From a virus: a DNA stretch of 27,382 bases. Shown piece after piece: positions 16,740 through 27,100 of this stretch. Position 1 is the stretch's first letter. The number at the start of each line of letters is the position of its first letter. The stretch is from IMG/VR virus record IMGVR_UViG_3300021962_000522, positions 1-27,382 of that record; one strand, 5' to 3'. The notes beneath the pieces are model-generated. The model searched no databases, was not told where the DNA came from, and saw only the letters and a program-made list of their open reading frames with translations. The position numbers and the translations under genes are program-made.

Positions 16740-17114
16740 TTATTCTAGCGTTAATAGATATGCTAATTTATTGATTTTTGCCAGAATTTCATCTTTTAAA
16801 TTTAATAAGTCAGTATCTTTCTCTTGGTTTAACTCGGTTGTTAACATATATAACTTACCTTTAAATTCTTGAAGAAAGTCAACCATATTGATTTCTGATA
16901 AATTTTTATAGACAATCGTATTTAGTTTTTCATCTACCACAAATCTCCCCCATTTACCCATAGCAACCTCAATATACTCATCAACTAATTCGTCTAATTG
17001 GTCATATATTTCACCAAAAGCGATATGTCTAGCATACCCCTTTGTTTGCCAATGAAGGATTTTAAATTGGATTTGTATTGATAAAAACGCGTTTACGTTA
17101 GAACTGAGATTCAT
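16740..17114 (-). CDS. Small ferritin-like/DUF5856-type helical protein
   Basis: A 124-residue, all-helical protein. The N-terminal half (FKILHWQTKGYARHIAF, residues 17-33, then EIYDQLDELVDEYIEVAMGK) resembles the Dps/ferritin-like motif in which a His-Trp pair, a second His, and downstream Asp/Glu residues form a metal site: here His21-Trp22, His30, Asp38 and Glu42 or nearby acids. From memory this wording is that of a domain of unknown function, DUF5856, common in large phages and algal viruses; I could not check this. It may bind metal or be a small virion component. Its start overlaps the end of the 207-residue gene by 17 bases, indicating coupling, and it is the last gene before a terminator. 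Confidence 0.7.
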   Translation of the reverse strand: MNLSSNVNAFLSIQIQFKILHWQTKGYARHIAFGEIYDQLDELVDEYIEVAMGKWGRFVVDEKLNTIVYKNLSEINMVDFLQEFKGKLYMLTTELNQEKDTDLLNLKDEILAKINKLAYLLTLE

Positions 17115-17721
17115 CGTTTATTGGATTAAAAGTTTTTTCTATCTCGTCTTGAGAATAATTTTCAACATCGCTTTTTGTTAATACGTATTCGTTTTTACCA
17201 CTAGCTCTCATTTCTCCTTGCTTGTTTGCAAAAAATTCCTGTGGCTTTTGGTTAAAAGGATATGAATCTAAAGACCTCATTTCCAGTTTTTCTACCGGAG
17301 TTGGTTCCTTTATGTTTTGTATTTGACTACCTAATTGATCAATTTTAACTAATATGCTATCCATTTGAGATAACTTTTGTTCTAATTCACCAAGTCTAGA
17401 GAATACGTCGTCCATTTTTTGGATTACGGTACCGTTTTCCCCCTTAGTGTTTTCGAGGTCATTTTTAATGTTTTTAGTCATATTAACTAAATCGGTAACA
17501 TCAACCTCCTCAGTGCTTGATTCTGGTTCTTCTATTGTCCCTGGTGCTTGGGCTGCAGCCGCATCTGGTGCTGGAGGTAGAGCCGGTGGCATATCAGCTG
17601 CAGCATCTGCTGGCGCTGGTGGCATCGGAACCTCTTCTTGCTCCATTATATAATGCTTGCTTGCATTTCTGTTAATAGATTTGTATCTATTAATTTCGTC
17701 TAATAATTTTTGCTCTAGCAT
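17098..17721 (-). CDS. Pro/Ala-rich coiled-coil protein (207 aa), unknown function
   Basis: I do not recognise a family. Three parts can be seen. A short basic N-terminus (MLEQKLLDEINRYKSINRNA) is followed by a Pro/Ala low-complexity linker (about residues 32-60, PMPPAPADAAADMPPALPP onwards). Then comes a predicted coiled coil (about 75-140) with heptad-like spacing, for example VIQKMDDVFSRLGELEQKLS. The C-terminal 60 residues are polar, with LDSYPFNQKPQEFF. The linker makes a small G+C-richer island, explained by Ala and Pro codons. The gene follows the 67-residue gene by four bases and overlaps the next by 17. A scaffold, chaperone or tail-assembly role is possible from its company with hub genes, but nothing proves it. 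Confidence 0.7.
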   Translation of the reverse strand: MLEQKLLDEINRYKSINRNASKHYIMEQEEVPMPPAPADAAADMPPALPPAPDAAAAQAPGTIEEPESSTEEVDVTDLVNMTKNIKNDLENTKGENGTVIQKMDDVFSRLGELEQKLSQMDSILVKIDQLGSQIQNIKEPTPVEKLEMRSLDSYPFNQKPQEFFANKQGEMRASGKNEYVLTKSDVENYSQDEIEKTFNPINDESQF

Positions 17722-17725
17722 AATT

Positions 17726-17929
17726 TTAATCTTGTAATAATTGTCTACCGTCTTCGGTAATGTATTTTTTATTTATTCTTTCAACAATACCATCTTTGCT
17801 TCTTATAACATAACATTCGCCAGTCTGTAAGTCGCAAACTTCTTCTTCTTTACCATCTGTTGACACTCTCTTAGTTGTTTTAGGACTAAGAAATTGATCT
17901 ACACTGTTTTTAAATTTATTATTTTCCAT
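17726..17929 (-). CDS. Small protein of unknown function (67 aa)
   Basis: A short ORF from an ATG at 17929, tightly spaced with its downstream neighbour (four bases). It is hydrophilic and Lys-rich, with a central pair of cysteines (VCDLQTGECYVI) and a C-terminus TEDGRQLLQD. No membrane segment or known motif is seen. The compact packing and the 44-base leader, which carries a TATTTATA box, support a real gene. Function unknown. Confidence 0.65.
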   Translation of the reverse strand: MENNKFKNSVDQFLSPKTTKRVSTDGKEEEVCDLQTGECYVIRSKDGIVERINKKYITEDGRQLLQD

Positions 17930-17946
17930 ATTTTATAATATATTAC

Positions 17947-17954
17947 TATAAATA
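17947..17954 (-). promoter_or_regulatory. TATTTATA box upstream of the 67-aa gene
   Basis: The octamer TATTTATA on the gene strand lies 17 bases before the ATG at 17929, in the 44-base gap after the hub-like gene. No terminator overlaps it here, so this copy is not explained by a terminator tail. Confidence 0.35.
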
Positions 17955-17973
17955 TCCCAATTTTTGTTAATTT

Positions 17974-20900
17974 TTAATTCATCTGAAAATAAACCAAGTC
18001 TCCTTCGTTTAATTTTAATTTTTTCATTAATCTGCTGTTCATCGCTATTCCGTAGTTACCCAAATCAATTTTAGGAGCTGAATGCACAATCCCATCATAT
18101 TTTCCATTTACTGGATCAATATTAGAAGCTAACTCGTAATTAGTTCCTGTCTTAGGATTAGAGAATTTGATTGTCTTTGTGTTTAATACCTCTTTCTCTT
18201 TTCCTGTGGTATTAAGTCTAACCGCACAAAATTCATATAGTGTGGTCTTAATGTCTCCCCAAGTTTTAACTACATTAGGTGATGATGTTAAATAAGAAAT
18301 CCCCAGCATTTTATCTGTATCTTCTAATTTATATATGTTTCCCCCCATAAGAACAACTCTAGCTCTTAACCATGGTTTCTTATCAGTATCTCCTCTATCA
18401 ATAAGTTGAACATACTTTTCTTCAACCGATTTTCCATATGCGTCAGTTAGTTTAGCCCCATTGTATGGTATTAAGTTCAAATAGTAACCACTTTCTTTTA
18501 CCAATTTTTTCTCAATATCTTCATTAAGTAACTGTGTACCAATATCAATAGTAACGTTACCACCTTTGTTTTTAAAATCAAAGTTTTTCTCTGATTTAAC
18601 TTGATTTGCTAGTTGTTGTTTCTTTCTTAATGCTGCAGATAATATTCTACTAAACAATGGTCTATAACTAGCAACAAATGAGTCACTCATTTTAGGTAAA
18701 CTACTATTTGAAATTCTAACACCCTTGAACGATGTTTCAACACTGTTACCTTTTATCGAGTGATTAACTTCCATAATATAATATGTTCCATGGAACATAG
18801 GTACATTTGATAAATAAAAATACATTGTTGGTTGTATCATAACATCCCCCATCATGGTAACCTCGCACTGATAAGAAGCTGTTTTATATATGTCAAATAA
18901 ACCAATGTCAACCTGTGTGGTTCCACCCCCACTTTGTGATCTTGCCAATCTTTCTTGTGCAACAGCACTTTCTGTTGTGTTTTTATATGTGGCTTGATCT
19001 AAAGAAATAGATTTAAATAACCCCTGACCTTGATCTCCAAAGTTGATTTCAAAAGAAACAACTCTATTTGATTTAGAAATGTCAGCATCCATGAATATTT
19101 TTGGTTCAACTAACAACGGATTGTTATTAGTGTCACTAATATCAAAACTGTCATTTTTAAATTTATACTCTTTGCTAATTCTGGCTAAATCCAAATATTT
19201 GGATGTGTTTCCAATATGTTGTAAAATTATTTTTGGACTAGACTCCTGATAATCAACTTCTAGATAGGTACCAAAAAGATTTCTAGCCAAATTTTTAGAT
19301 GGTATTATTCTTTTTTTGTTAGAAGTGTTGGTTCCATAAAAATTCACATAAGCCGGAAGTGGTCTCATATCAAAATTAGTACCCTGTATCAAAATAGAGA
19401 TCGCACTATATAAATCAACTTTTGCATTTTTCTCGTCTGATAAAGATATCAGTCTTTCTAAATTTATAAATGCCTCATCGCCAATATCTCTATTGGCTCT
19501 GTCTAAGAATAAAAACTCCTCTATAAGACTTCTTTGTCCGATAGCATTACCAGCAATCCACTTGTCATTAAATGATTTGAAGAACTGATATGTGTCTAAT
19601 TTTAATGTTTTAGCCTCATTGTAAGAATTATAAATTGTTACACTGTTCGCTTTTTTCTCTTCACCAAGTGCAGGGAACTTTCCAATTAAACTATCTAAAA
19701 ATATTCTAAGCCTAGAATCATTTGGGTTGAAAATATTGGCAGTAATATAATCAATGAATTTTTCATTAGTCGGTACAAAAGCATTTGGTGTTTTAACACT
19801 TTCTGATTTTACCCAACCAGCATAAATTCTAGCAAGTTCTCTATAGTCGTGTATGTTTTGTTCATCTACCTTTATATCATTAACTTCAAAAAAGTTAGCA
19901 TATAAATGTGTAATACCACTATAATATTGTGGTTCATAAACATTTTCACCAATATACAACAACATGTATTCGTAATTTTGTGGTGTTAATTGGTTAGTAT
20001 TAAATTGCGGTTCTCTAAAATTACTAGCGGTTTCTAATAACTCAACATATTGTTTTGTTAGACCAGTATATAATGCATTACTGAATTTTTTAGGCCTTGT
20101 TCTTTCAATTAATTTGTATAATAAATTATTATCAACTTGTTTAGGGTTACCGAGTGTTACTTGTTTAAGGTTTTTGTTTTCTAATAACTTATCTGTTATT
20201 AATTCCAACTTCTTTACTTGTGCAGTATAAAGTTGTTTACTATAACCATCACTAGATAATGTTATACCATCTTTAGGTATGCTAGAGATTTCTTTTAAAA
20301 TTTCTTGGAACATATCATAATCATGTGTTGTTCCTATTTTATCACCAATACCGAAATCTAATGATGCAAACTTTATAAACATTTTTTCAAACTCATCTAA
20401 TAGGGTTGGGTTAAATGTTGCAATTAAATCCATCACTTTTTTCTTATTCCCATTTAATGAAAGTTCGCCTAATTCATCTTCTAATTTCTCATAATATGTT
20501 GGGAAAGTCATTCCGCTAAAAATTGGTGTGGTTAGATATTCAACTGATGGACCTAAAATAAGTCTAAAAGAATCTTGTTCAACATCATAAAATCTACCAG
20601 TACCTATTGCTATTTGAGGTGTGCCTCCGTTTGATGGTAATATTGTGTATCTATTATCTCCAGTTGTAAAAATAGAATTATCAATAATTGATGTTAATAG
20701 CGCTTCATTACCAATAGATGGCTTTTTATACTTAATGGTATTAACACCGTTTGTTGTTGTAGCAACATATAATGCGCTTGATAGGTTGGCGTCAGCTGTT
20801 GTTGTTGTAAACCCAGATGGATTAAAGAAACTATAACCATTAACAATCTGATGATATACACCATGATAGTACGGATATAATCCCGCGTATTTATTCGCTG

Positions 20901-23853
20901 ACATTGTTACACCGCTAAGTGCTGATGTAACCCCACTTAAATTAAGTGTTGTGTTTGTGTTATTGTCAAAAAAGTATTTTGTATTAATTGGTGCAGTAAT
21001 TCCTGATATGATGTCAACACCCTCTAAAATAAACTTTTTATATCTATGATAGATCGCCCCCCATTTTAATAAAAGGTGATATGGAATATAATGTGTTGAC
21101 CCAACTTCTCTAAATAAAGTTGACATAAGAACAGACTCATTGTTCCCCCATTCGTTAAAAGTTATTTTATCATCTAAGTCTTTAAATGGTAATGAGTTCA
21201 ATAAAAGGTATGCCGAGCCGGTATATCTTTCTACAGCACCACCTTTAAAAAAGTCACTAAAAAGTTGTTTGTGAAAATAAGGTGTGTTCAACATATTTCT
21301 AGTTACACCACTTATTTTAAGTTCTTTAGTAAACATGTTTTTTCTATAATCTTTTTCTACCCAAGCTAATGGGTCTACTGGAGAACTTATAAAATTACCA
21401 TCTCTACCAACAAATAATGTTTTTTTGAAATTATAATCTTTATTTGTTATTGGCTTTCCACCAACATATGTTTTATATTTTTCTGTGTTAAATGGAAATA
21501 TATTAAAACGATATGTTTCTACTTTATAATCATTGATAAACGATTGTAATTCCTCATAGTTGGTATCTAGCTTATATGTGTATGTGACATTGTTATAATC
21601 AGTTATATCAAAATCAATATCAAGAGTTTCTTTAATATAGTCAACAGTCGCTAACTTATCTATAAAATATGGATATCTATCATTTGGAGAACTAATTCGC
21701 ATATAGTATTCCAAACTAGAAGAACTTTTAATCTGTTTAGATAATATATCTCTAAGATCCACATCATCAGATAATGCATTATTAATGTTTTCGAATTCTT
21801 TTTTTACAATTTCTCTTAGCCCCGTATTCATTCCAAAAGAATCCATTGATGTAATGTGTTGTGCTCTTTCATATATTTCATATAAAACACCAGTAAGTGT
21901 TTTATTTGAATAAGGTGTTTTACCAATTACATTGAAAAGAGTACTAACATTTTCTGTTTGTTTTCTTTCTACATCATCATCAAAAACAAAAGTTAATTCA
22001 GATGATGAAATTTCTTTATTACTTAATGGGTCAACTCTTTTTGTTGCCATACTATGATATGTCTCAACAAATTCAACTTCTGGCCAAACACTAAATGAAT
22101 TACCCTTGATTGATTCCGCGATGTCTTTATCCCCCGGATAAAAATGTGTGTATGTGTTTCTATCTTTTTCTTTTTTCTTTACTTCTGGCCAAGGATATAG
22201 ACACTCATTTTTATCATCACTTATTTTTAAACCTAAATCCTCTTTTCTTGTGTTTGATAATCTAATTGCTTTTTGATGAACATCTTTCATCAATCTAATA
22301 TACGTGTCAGTATTTGCTAAAATAACAGCAAATATGTTTCTAATTGTTGGGGTAAAACCAAATCCACCTTTTTTGGGGTCTTTAATGATTTCATTCATTT
22401 TTGACTCCACTTTCATTTCAACAGCGTCCCTTCCTTTAACAAAGGCGTTTTGTATGTTTTTAATTTCAGAAACCAATCGTTCAATTGCAACACCATAATT
22501 ACCGTTTCTAAATACAGTAAAATCTGACGCTCTCGATACTCTACTTAAATCAATTGAAAATGTTGTTACCCTATTTGCGTCTTTAACTTTATTTTTATCC
22601 GCACTTTCTTTAACAATTTTACCAAATGCACTATTCTTTTCTAGTTTATCAACATAATATGTTATTTTTCTTTGTAATGATAAATTGTTTGTTGTTCCAG
22701 TTATAATATCACCACTATTAGCCCCATTAGTTGTTGAGGTTTTGTCTGTAACTGTTTTGGTTAATCCAAAATGGTCCCAATCATTTACACGATCTAGAAC
22801 TGTACCACTCAAATATCTACCACCCCAAGCAACAATTGATTTTTCAAAACCATCTAATATTGAATCATATTCTGCAACATCACTTAAAACAGTTGGATCA
22901 ACAACTTCAGCAAATAATGCATTTTCAATAATCTTGTCTAATGAATTTGCGGTCATTATCAAATCTCTCAATGTTTTAACCGGGAAATCTTTTGATACAT
23001 AACCTTTTGCTTTATATTCATCATATACTGAAGATAGAATTGAATACCCTTTTGTTGATTTTGATACTCTTTTTTCAACAAACCCTGTTTTGTCATTTGT
23101 TTTATAATCCCCAGGTTTTTCAACCATGTACATGTATGGTGCATTAAGCGCATTTTGTAATAAGATATCACTTAAATACGCGTATGTAGACCCAACAAAT
23201 TTTGTTGTTATTTCAAAATTTCCTGTACCGCCGTTAAACTTGGTTTTAAAATCAACAAGGTGAAGTCTATATCTAATTGCTTTACCAAAATAACCTTTAA
23301 CAGTTAAATAAAACACTGGCCAAGGTTGGTGAAAAAATGCTTTGTATGGCGAATTTTCTGGCGACTCAAATAATGTTTTACCTCTTACATCCAAAAAGTT
23401 AATAGAAACTTGTGGAATACCACTAGCACCTTTTACAACAATTTGAATACTTTGAATACCAAAAGTTTGTGCTGATGAATCATAGTTTGGAGGAGTTAGA
23501 AACTCTGTTGTTCCGTCATCGTTTTTTCTGGTTAAAGCCGGATTAAAAGTTTCTGTCCAATTTGAATCTAAATTATTTTCAAAAGGATTTTTGTCCCCCT
23601 GATTACGCATCATGTTAAAAGTACCAGATGCAATTGATAGTAATGAATTTTCAGCTTTGTCAGCAAATAAAATACTTCTAGGTACTAAATCGGCCTCAAG
23701 GTTTACATATGTAACTAAGCTTTCATGATCAACTAATCTACTTTTTATTTCACCGTCAGACGTCAATATACTATTAGGGTCGATATGTACAATGTTTTGT
23801 TGATCAACTCTAACTAATATATTTTCATTTTCACTTATTGAATTAGTCGCCAT
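17974..23853 (-). CDS. Giant baseplate hub-like tail protein (1959 aa)
   Basis: Residues about 90-260 hold a conserved tail module: SAQTFGIQSIQIVVKGASGI, VSINFLDVRGKTLFE, then NSPYKAFFHQPWPVFYLTVK and GYFGKAIRYRLHLVDFKTKF. I associate it with hub proteins of large myoviruses, from memory. Residues about 1591-1715 look like a gp27/gpD-type tail-hub fold: YQCEVTMMGDVMIQPTMYFY, then LSNVPMFHGTYYIMEVNHSI and KGNSVETSFKGVR. The last 45 residues (GNYGIAMNSRLMKKLKLNEG, DLVYFQ) resemble a double-psi beta-barrel end. The middle 1300 residues are unassigned. The start overlaps the gp53-like gene by 11 bases. T4 gp27 is only about 390 residues, so this is a greatly expanded form or several functions fused. 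Gene call firm, hub role probable. Confidence 0.85.
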   Translation of the reverse strand: MATNSISENENILVRVDQQNIVHIDPNSILTSDGEIKSRLVDHESLVTYVNLEADLVPRSILFADKAENSLLSIASGTFNMMRNQGDKNPFENNLDSNWTETFNPALTRKNDDGTTEFLTPPNYDSSAQTFGIQSIQIVVKGASGIPQVSINFLDVRGKTLFESPENSPYKAFFHQPWPVFYLTVKGYFGKAIRYRLHLVDFKTKFNGGTGNFEITTKFVGSTYAYLSDILLQNALNAPYMYMVEKPGDYKTNDKTGFVEKRVSKSTKGYSILSSVYDEYKAKGYVSKDFPVKTLRDLIMTANSLDKIIENALFAEVVDPTVLSDVAEYDSILDGFEKSIVAWGGRYLSGTVLDRVNDWDHFGLTKTVTDKTSTTNGANSGDIITGTTNNLSLQRKITYYVDKLEKNSAFGKIVKESADKNKVKDANRVTTFSIDLSRVSRASDFTVFRNGNYGVAIERLVSEIKNIQNAFVKGRDAVEMKVESKMNEIIKDPKKGGFGFTPTIRNIFAVILANTDTYIRLMKDVHQKAIRLSNTRKEDLGLKISDDKNECLYPWPEVKKKEKDRNTYTHFYPGDKDIAESIKGNSFSVWPEVEFVETYHSMATKRVDPLSNKEISSSELTFVFDDDVERKQTENVSTLFNVIGKTPYSNKTLTGVLYEIYERAQHITSMDSFGMNTGLREIVKKEFENINNALSDDVDLRDILSKQIKSSSSLEYYMRISSPNDRYPYFIDKLATVDYIKETLDIDFDITDYNNVTYTYKLDTNYEELQSFINDYKVETYRFNIFPFNTEKYKTYVGGKPITNKDYNFKKTLFVGRDGNFISSPVDPLAWVEKDYRKNMFTKELKISGVTRNMLNTPYFHKQLFSDFFKGGAVERYTGSAYLLLNSLPFKDLDDKITFNEWGNNESVLMSTLFREVGSTHYIPYHLLLKWGAIYHRYKKFILEGVDIISGITAPINTKYFFDNNTNTTLNLSGVTSALSGVTMSANKYAGLYPYYHGVYHQIVNGYSFFNPSGFTTTTADANLSSALYVATTTNGVNTIKYKKPSIGNEALLTSIIDNSIFTTGDNRYTILPSNGGTPQIAIGTGRFYDVEQDSFRLILGPSVEYLTTPIFSGMTFPTYYEKLEDELGELSLNGNKKKVMDLIATFNPTLLDEFEKMFIKFASLDFGIGDKIGTTHDYDMFQEILKEISSIPKDGITLSSDGYSKQLYTAQVKKLELITDKLLENKNLKQVTLGNPKQVDNNLLYKLIERTRPKKFSNALYTGLTKQYVELLETASNFREPQFNTNQLTPQNYEYMLLYIGENVYEPQYYSGITHLYANFFEVNDIKVDEQNIHDYRELARIYAGWVKSESVKTPNAFVPTNEKFIDYITANIFNPNDSRLRIFLDSLIGKFPALGEEKKANSVTIYNSYNEAKTLKLDTYQFFKSFNDKWIAGNAIGQRSLIEEFLFLDRANRDIGDEAFINLERLISLSDEKNAKVDLYSAISILIQGTNFDMRPLPAYVNFYGTNTSNKKRIIPSKNLARNLFGTYLEVDYQESSPKIILQHIGNTSKYLDLARISKEYKFKNDSFDISDTNNNPLLVEPKIFMDADISKSNRVVSFEINFGDQGQGLFKSISLDQATYKNTTESAVAQERLARSQSGGGTTQVDIGLFDIYKTASYQCEVTMMGDVMIQPTMYFYLSNVPMFHGTYYIMEVNHSIKGNSVETSFKGVRISNSSLPKMSDSFVASYRPLFSRILSAALRKKQQLANQVKSEKNFDFKNKGGNVTIDIGTQLLNEDIEKKLVKESGYYLNLIPYNGAKLTDAYGKSVEEKYVQLIDRGDTDKKPWLRARVVLMGGNIYKLEDTDKMLGISYLTSSPNVVKTWGDIKTTLYEFCAVRLNTTGKEKEVLNTKTIKFSNPKTGTNYELASNIDPVNGKYDGIVHSAPKIDLGNYGIAMNSRLMKKLKLNEGDLVYFQMN

Positions 23854-24163
23854 AATATAGTTTATACAATTCTACGTTCTTTTTATAATCTTGTAAAGAA
23901 TTAACAAGTGGAAAAGGTATTCTTAACAAAGAGTTATCAGGTATTTCAAACTCTAAAGCTCCCGTGTTTGGATTCGCTAATAAGATTAACCACCCAAATA
24001 GTGGGGTGTTATAAAATTCTTGTGAAGCTTTATCCAATCTGTCTTTACCTTTTTTATATACCATGAACTTATCAGTACTTTTAGGTGGTATTTGTATTCC
24101 TGGTACGATTTTAAATTCGCCATCTTCAAGAAAATATTCATATCTATTAAAATACTTGTTCAT
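23843..24163 (-). CDS. Baseplate wedge protein, T4 gp53-like
   Basis: A 106-residue protein with the compact LysM-like/gp53 pattern: YKKGKDRLDKASQEFYNTPL, then FGWLILLANPNTGALEFEIP and a close with DNSLLRIPFPL. The sequence D.L..IS..FYG....WWLI..ANP with later IP.G..LRIPFP is typical of gp53 and tail protein X relatives, where it binds neighbouring baseplate proteins. T4 gp53 is about 196 residues, so this is a short form. It starts one base after the preceding gene's stop and overlaps the hub-like gene by 11 bases, consistent with coupled expression of baseplate parts. Confidence 0.8.
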   Translation of the reverse strand: MNKYFNRYEYFLEDGEFKIVPGIQIPPKSTDKFMVYKKGKDRLDKASQEFYNTPLFGWLILLANPNTGALEFEIPDNSLLRIPFPLVNSLQDYKKNVELYKLYYGD

Positions 24164-24164
24164 G

Positions 24165-27100
24165 TTATCTTATAAAATTTAATTTTGTTTTAGTAGAATT
24201 GTCTTTATTTGTATGTATTTTATTAATTACTTCTTCTTGCTGAGAAGTTAAAGTACTAGCAGTATACGTATATCTACCATATTCAGAATAATCTGTTTTG
24301 GTTGATTTCGCTTCTTTATACTTTAATTTTTTCTCATCAGGTATAGCATTTTTAATAAACTTAGCCAATCTTTTTTCTATTTTTTCAACGGTATTCTCAT
24401 CAAAAAACTTCTTATCAGCAGAATCGGTATATAATTTTTTAATTTCTTCTACTTTACCCTTTTGTGATAATATAACACTTAATATAGATTTGTAAATATC
24501 GTCTGTAATTGTTGGGTTTTTAAAATCAATATCTGTATTCAATCCAGAAGTATATAATGATTCATTTTTTTCAAAAATATCTATTGCTTGATCATAATGT
24601 GAATAAAACTCCGTATCAACAAAATTTGCTAATTGAACCGCAGATGCTACCTTTTTCTCTATTTTAGCATCTAATCCATTTGTAGATAAAACGAAATTTA
24701 ACCCGTCAATAGTTTTAATCAAACTATTTCTCATTTTTTCAAACTCTGTTAATGTCTTATCTCCTTTTAATTTATCTAAAAATGCATTTATTTCTTTTTT
24801 AATATATGGATTGAGTAATTTTTTAGATCTTTCAGATTTTGATTCTCCGCCCGATAAATCTAAATTTAAAACTTCGTTATGATCAGATGTATTAAACTTA
24901 GCCAATAACTTATCACCAAATCTACCTAATAAAGTTGAGAAGTCTAAATTACCAGAGTATAAACCAAATAGATTAATTTGTTTTGATGCTGTTTGTGTTG
25001 TTTGAACATCTACTTTATTATTTGCTCTATAAGTTGGTGAAATAAACAATGGTAATAATTGTTCACCATATGTTGTTAATAATTTATTATATGCGTCTTT
25101 ATATAATGAATGATATGAATTTGCTTGATTAACTACTGCTATCATCTGTGTTGAATACACTAATTCATTTTTAACTACTAACCCAATAAATTCTCCATTA
25201 ATTTGTTCTTCCGGTGATGTTTCTTTACCGGGAACAGTTGGTGTATCATCAGTAGACAATCTTAATTGTTCTAAGAAGTCTATGTTAAATTTAATTAACT
25301 CGTTTTGATCTGCAGTAGATTCTGCTCTATAATCATATACTTCTGTATTTGCATAGAAGTTTGATGATAATGCATTTTGTAATCTAGCAACAGGTTCTTT
25401 CATACCTTGTCCACCAATGAAATAAACTTGTAACGTTACATTCGCTAACATTGGTTGAATACCAATACCCTCTGGGTTTAAGTCCCATGTAGCATCTTCA
25501 AATGCAATACTTAAATCTTTTATAACAACTTTTGAATGATAGAAATCACCAATTCTCATTACACAAATTGGTGGTGGTCCAAATGTTGTATTTCTAGCAT
25601 CTGATAATTTTTCTGGGCCAACGTTTTTAATTGGTATAGTATCACCAGGTCTTAAACATTGTTGTAAGAACGTTAATCTAGCATTTAATCCCTCTGGTGT
25701 CATTGAGTGAAATGCTGGATGAAAATATTTTAATTTTTCTTTTAATGAAGAAAATACTACCGGATCTGTTTCTTCTAATTTTTTAAAATAGAAACATTCT
25801 GATAATGCTTTCATTATTAATAATTTAACAACATCAAGAGGTGGCTTTCTTGGTATATCTTGACCATCTACAGTTATCTCTGTTGTTCCTGGTTTAATGG
25901 TTGTTGTTCCAGGAATTTCAGTACCAGGTTTTCCTGGTGTGCCCGGAACAGCCACTTGTGTTGTTAGTTTTACTTTTGTCGATCTACAGAAAAATGTGAT
26001 TGGTGCAAATTCTTTTAACCCGCTTTTTGTTTTTATTTCTTTGTTGGTACAATCATATTTCTCTTCTCCGCCACTAACCGCCTTTTCACCTTTATTGACA
26101 AATTCGATTTTAAACTCTGTTGTTGTATCATCAGAATAACCCAAATCTTTCGCTGTTATTTTTATTTTATCCTCTTTTCTTTGGGTGTTATTATTTTCTA
26201 AATCTTTTATTGTTGCTTCCCATTTAGTTGGTGCATTATAATTGTTTTTTGATAATCTATTTAAAACATATCTAATAATACTATCAGATCTTCTGTATGA
26301 TAATTTAATATTATATGTATCATCAGCAACAAACGATGTTGTTGATTCAATATATAAATCTACTTTTTTAAGAGACTTAGGGTCTTTTTCTAATATTGCT
26401 TTTAATGCATCTATTTTTGCTGTTAGATCTGTAAAGCGTTTCTCCAATTGAGCAAAGCCTTTATCAATCTCGGTTAGTGTTCTTGTTTTTAAATTTGCTT
26501 CTGTTTCGGTTGATGTTGGATTTTCAGAACCATAAATCACATTTCTATCATGCTTATAATCTGCAGTATCTTTTGAAAATAAATCAGTTAATGCCGTTGT
26601 TAATTTTGTTTTATATGTTTCTTTGCCACCATAATATCTAGCATATTCTTTACCATAATCTTGATCAGCATTTATTGTTGTTTTTGGTTTTGGGAAATCA
26701 TTTTCAAAATAAAGATAATCATCAAAACCTTCACCAAAAGTATCGCGCCCTTCTTTTGCTGCAATGGCACCGACAGTTGTTGGCGCTGTTGTTGTTACTT
26801 CACCAGCAATATTTCTAAAATTAATAGTGTCTATTCGATCGCTCTTTTTACCATCTTTATAATATTGTAAATAAGCAATAATTAATTCTAAATCACTTCT
26901 ATCTAGATTAATATATTTTCTAACCAAAGTATAAAAATCAACTTCTTCACAACCAGCAAAAAAAGAATTTAAATATTCTTCTGCTTCTTCATCACTAATA
27001 TCTTTAATTAAAAGATTTAAAATACTTGGATGGTCAACAATAACTTTAAAAGAAACTGTTCCGGATCTTTGTGTGTTTTGATATGTATAAATGGGTTCTG

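Noticed and set aside
17447-17653. Plus-strand ORF with Gly/Ala-rich stretch
   Set aside because: It is the antisense of the Pro/Ala linker in the 207-residue protein, which produces Gly/Ala automatically.
22685-23002. Plus-strand ORF of 105 codons
   Set aside because: Antisense to the giant hub gene; Val/Ser/Leu-rich shadow without recognisable features.
25895-25945. Collagen-like repeat (PGTPGKPGTEIPG)
   Set aside because: Too short and irregular for a collagen-type G-X-Y triple helix; more likely a flexible linker.
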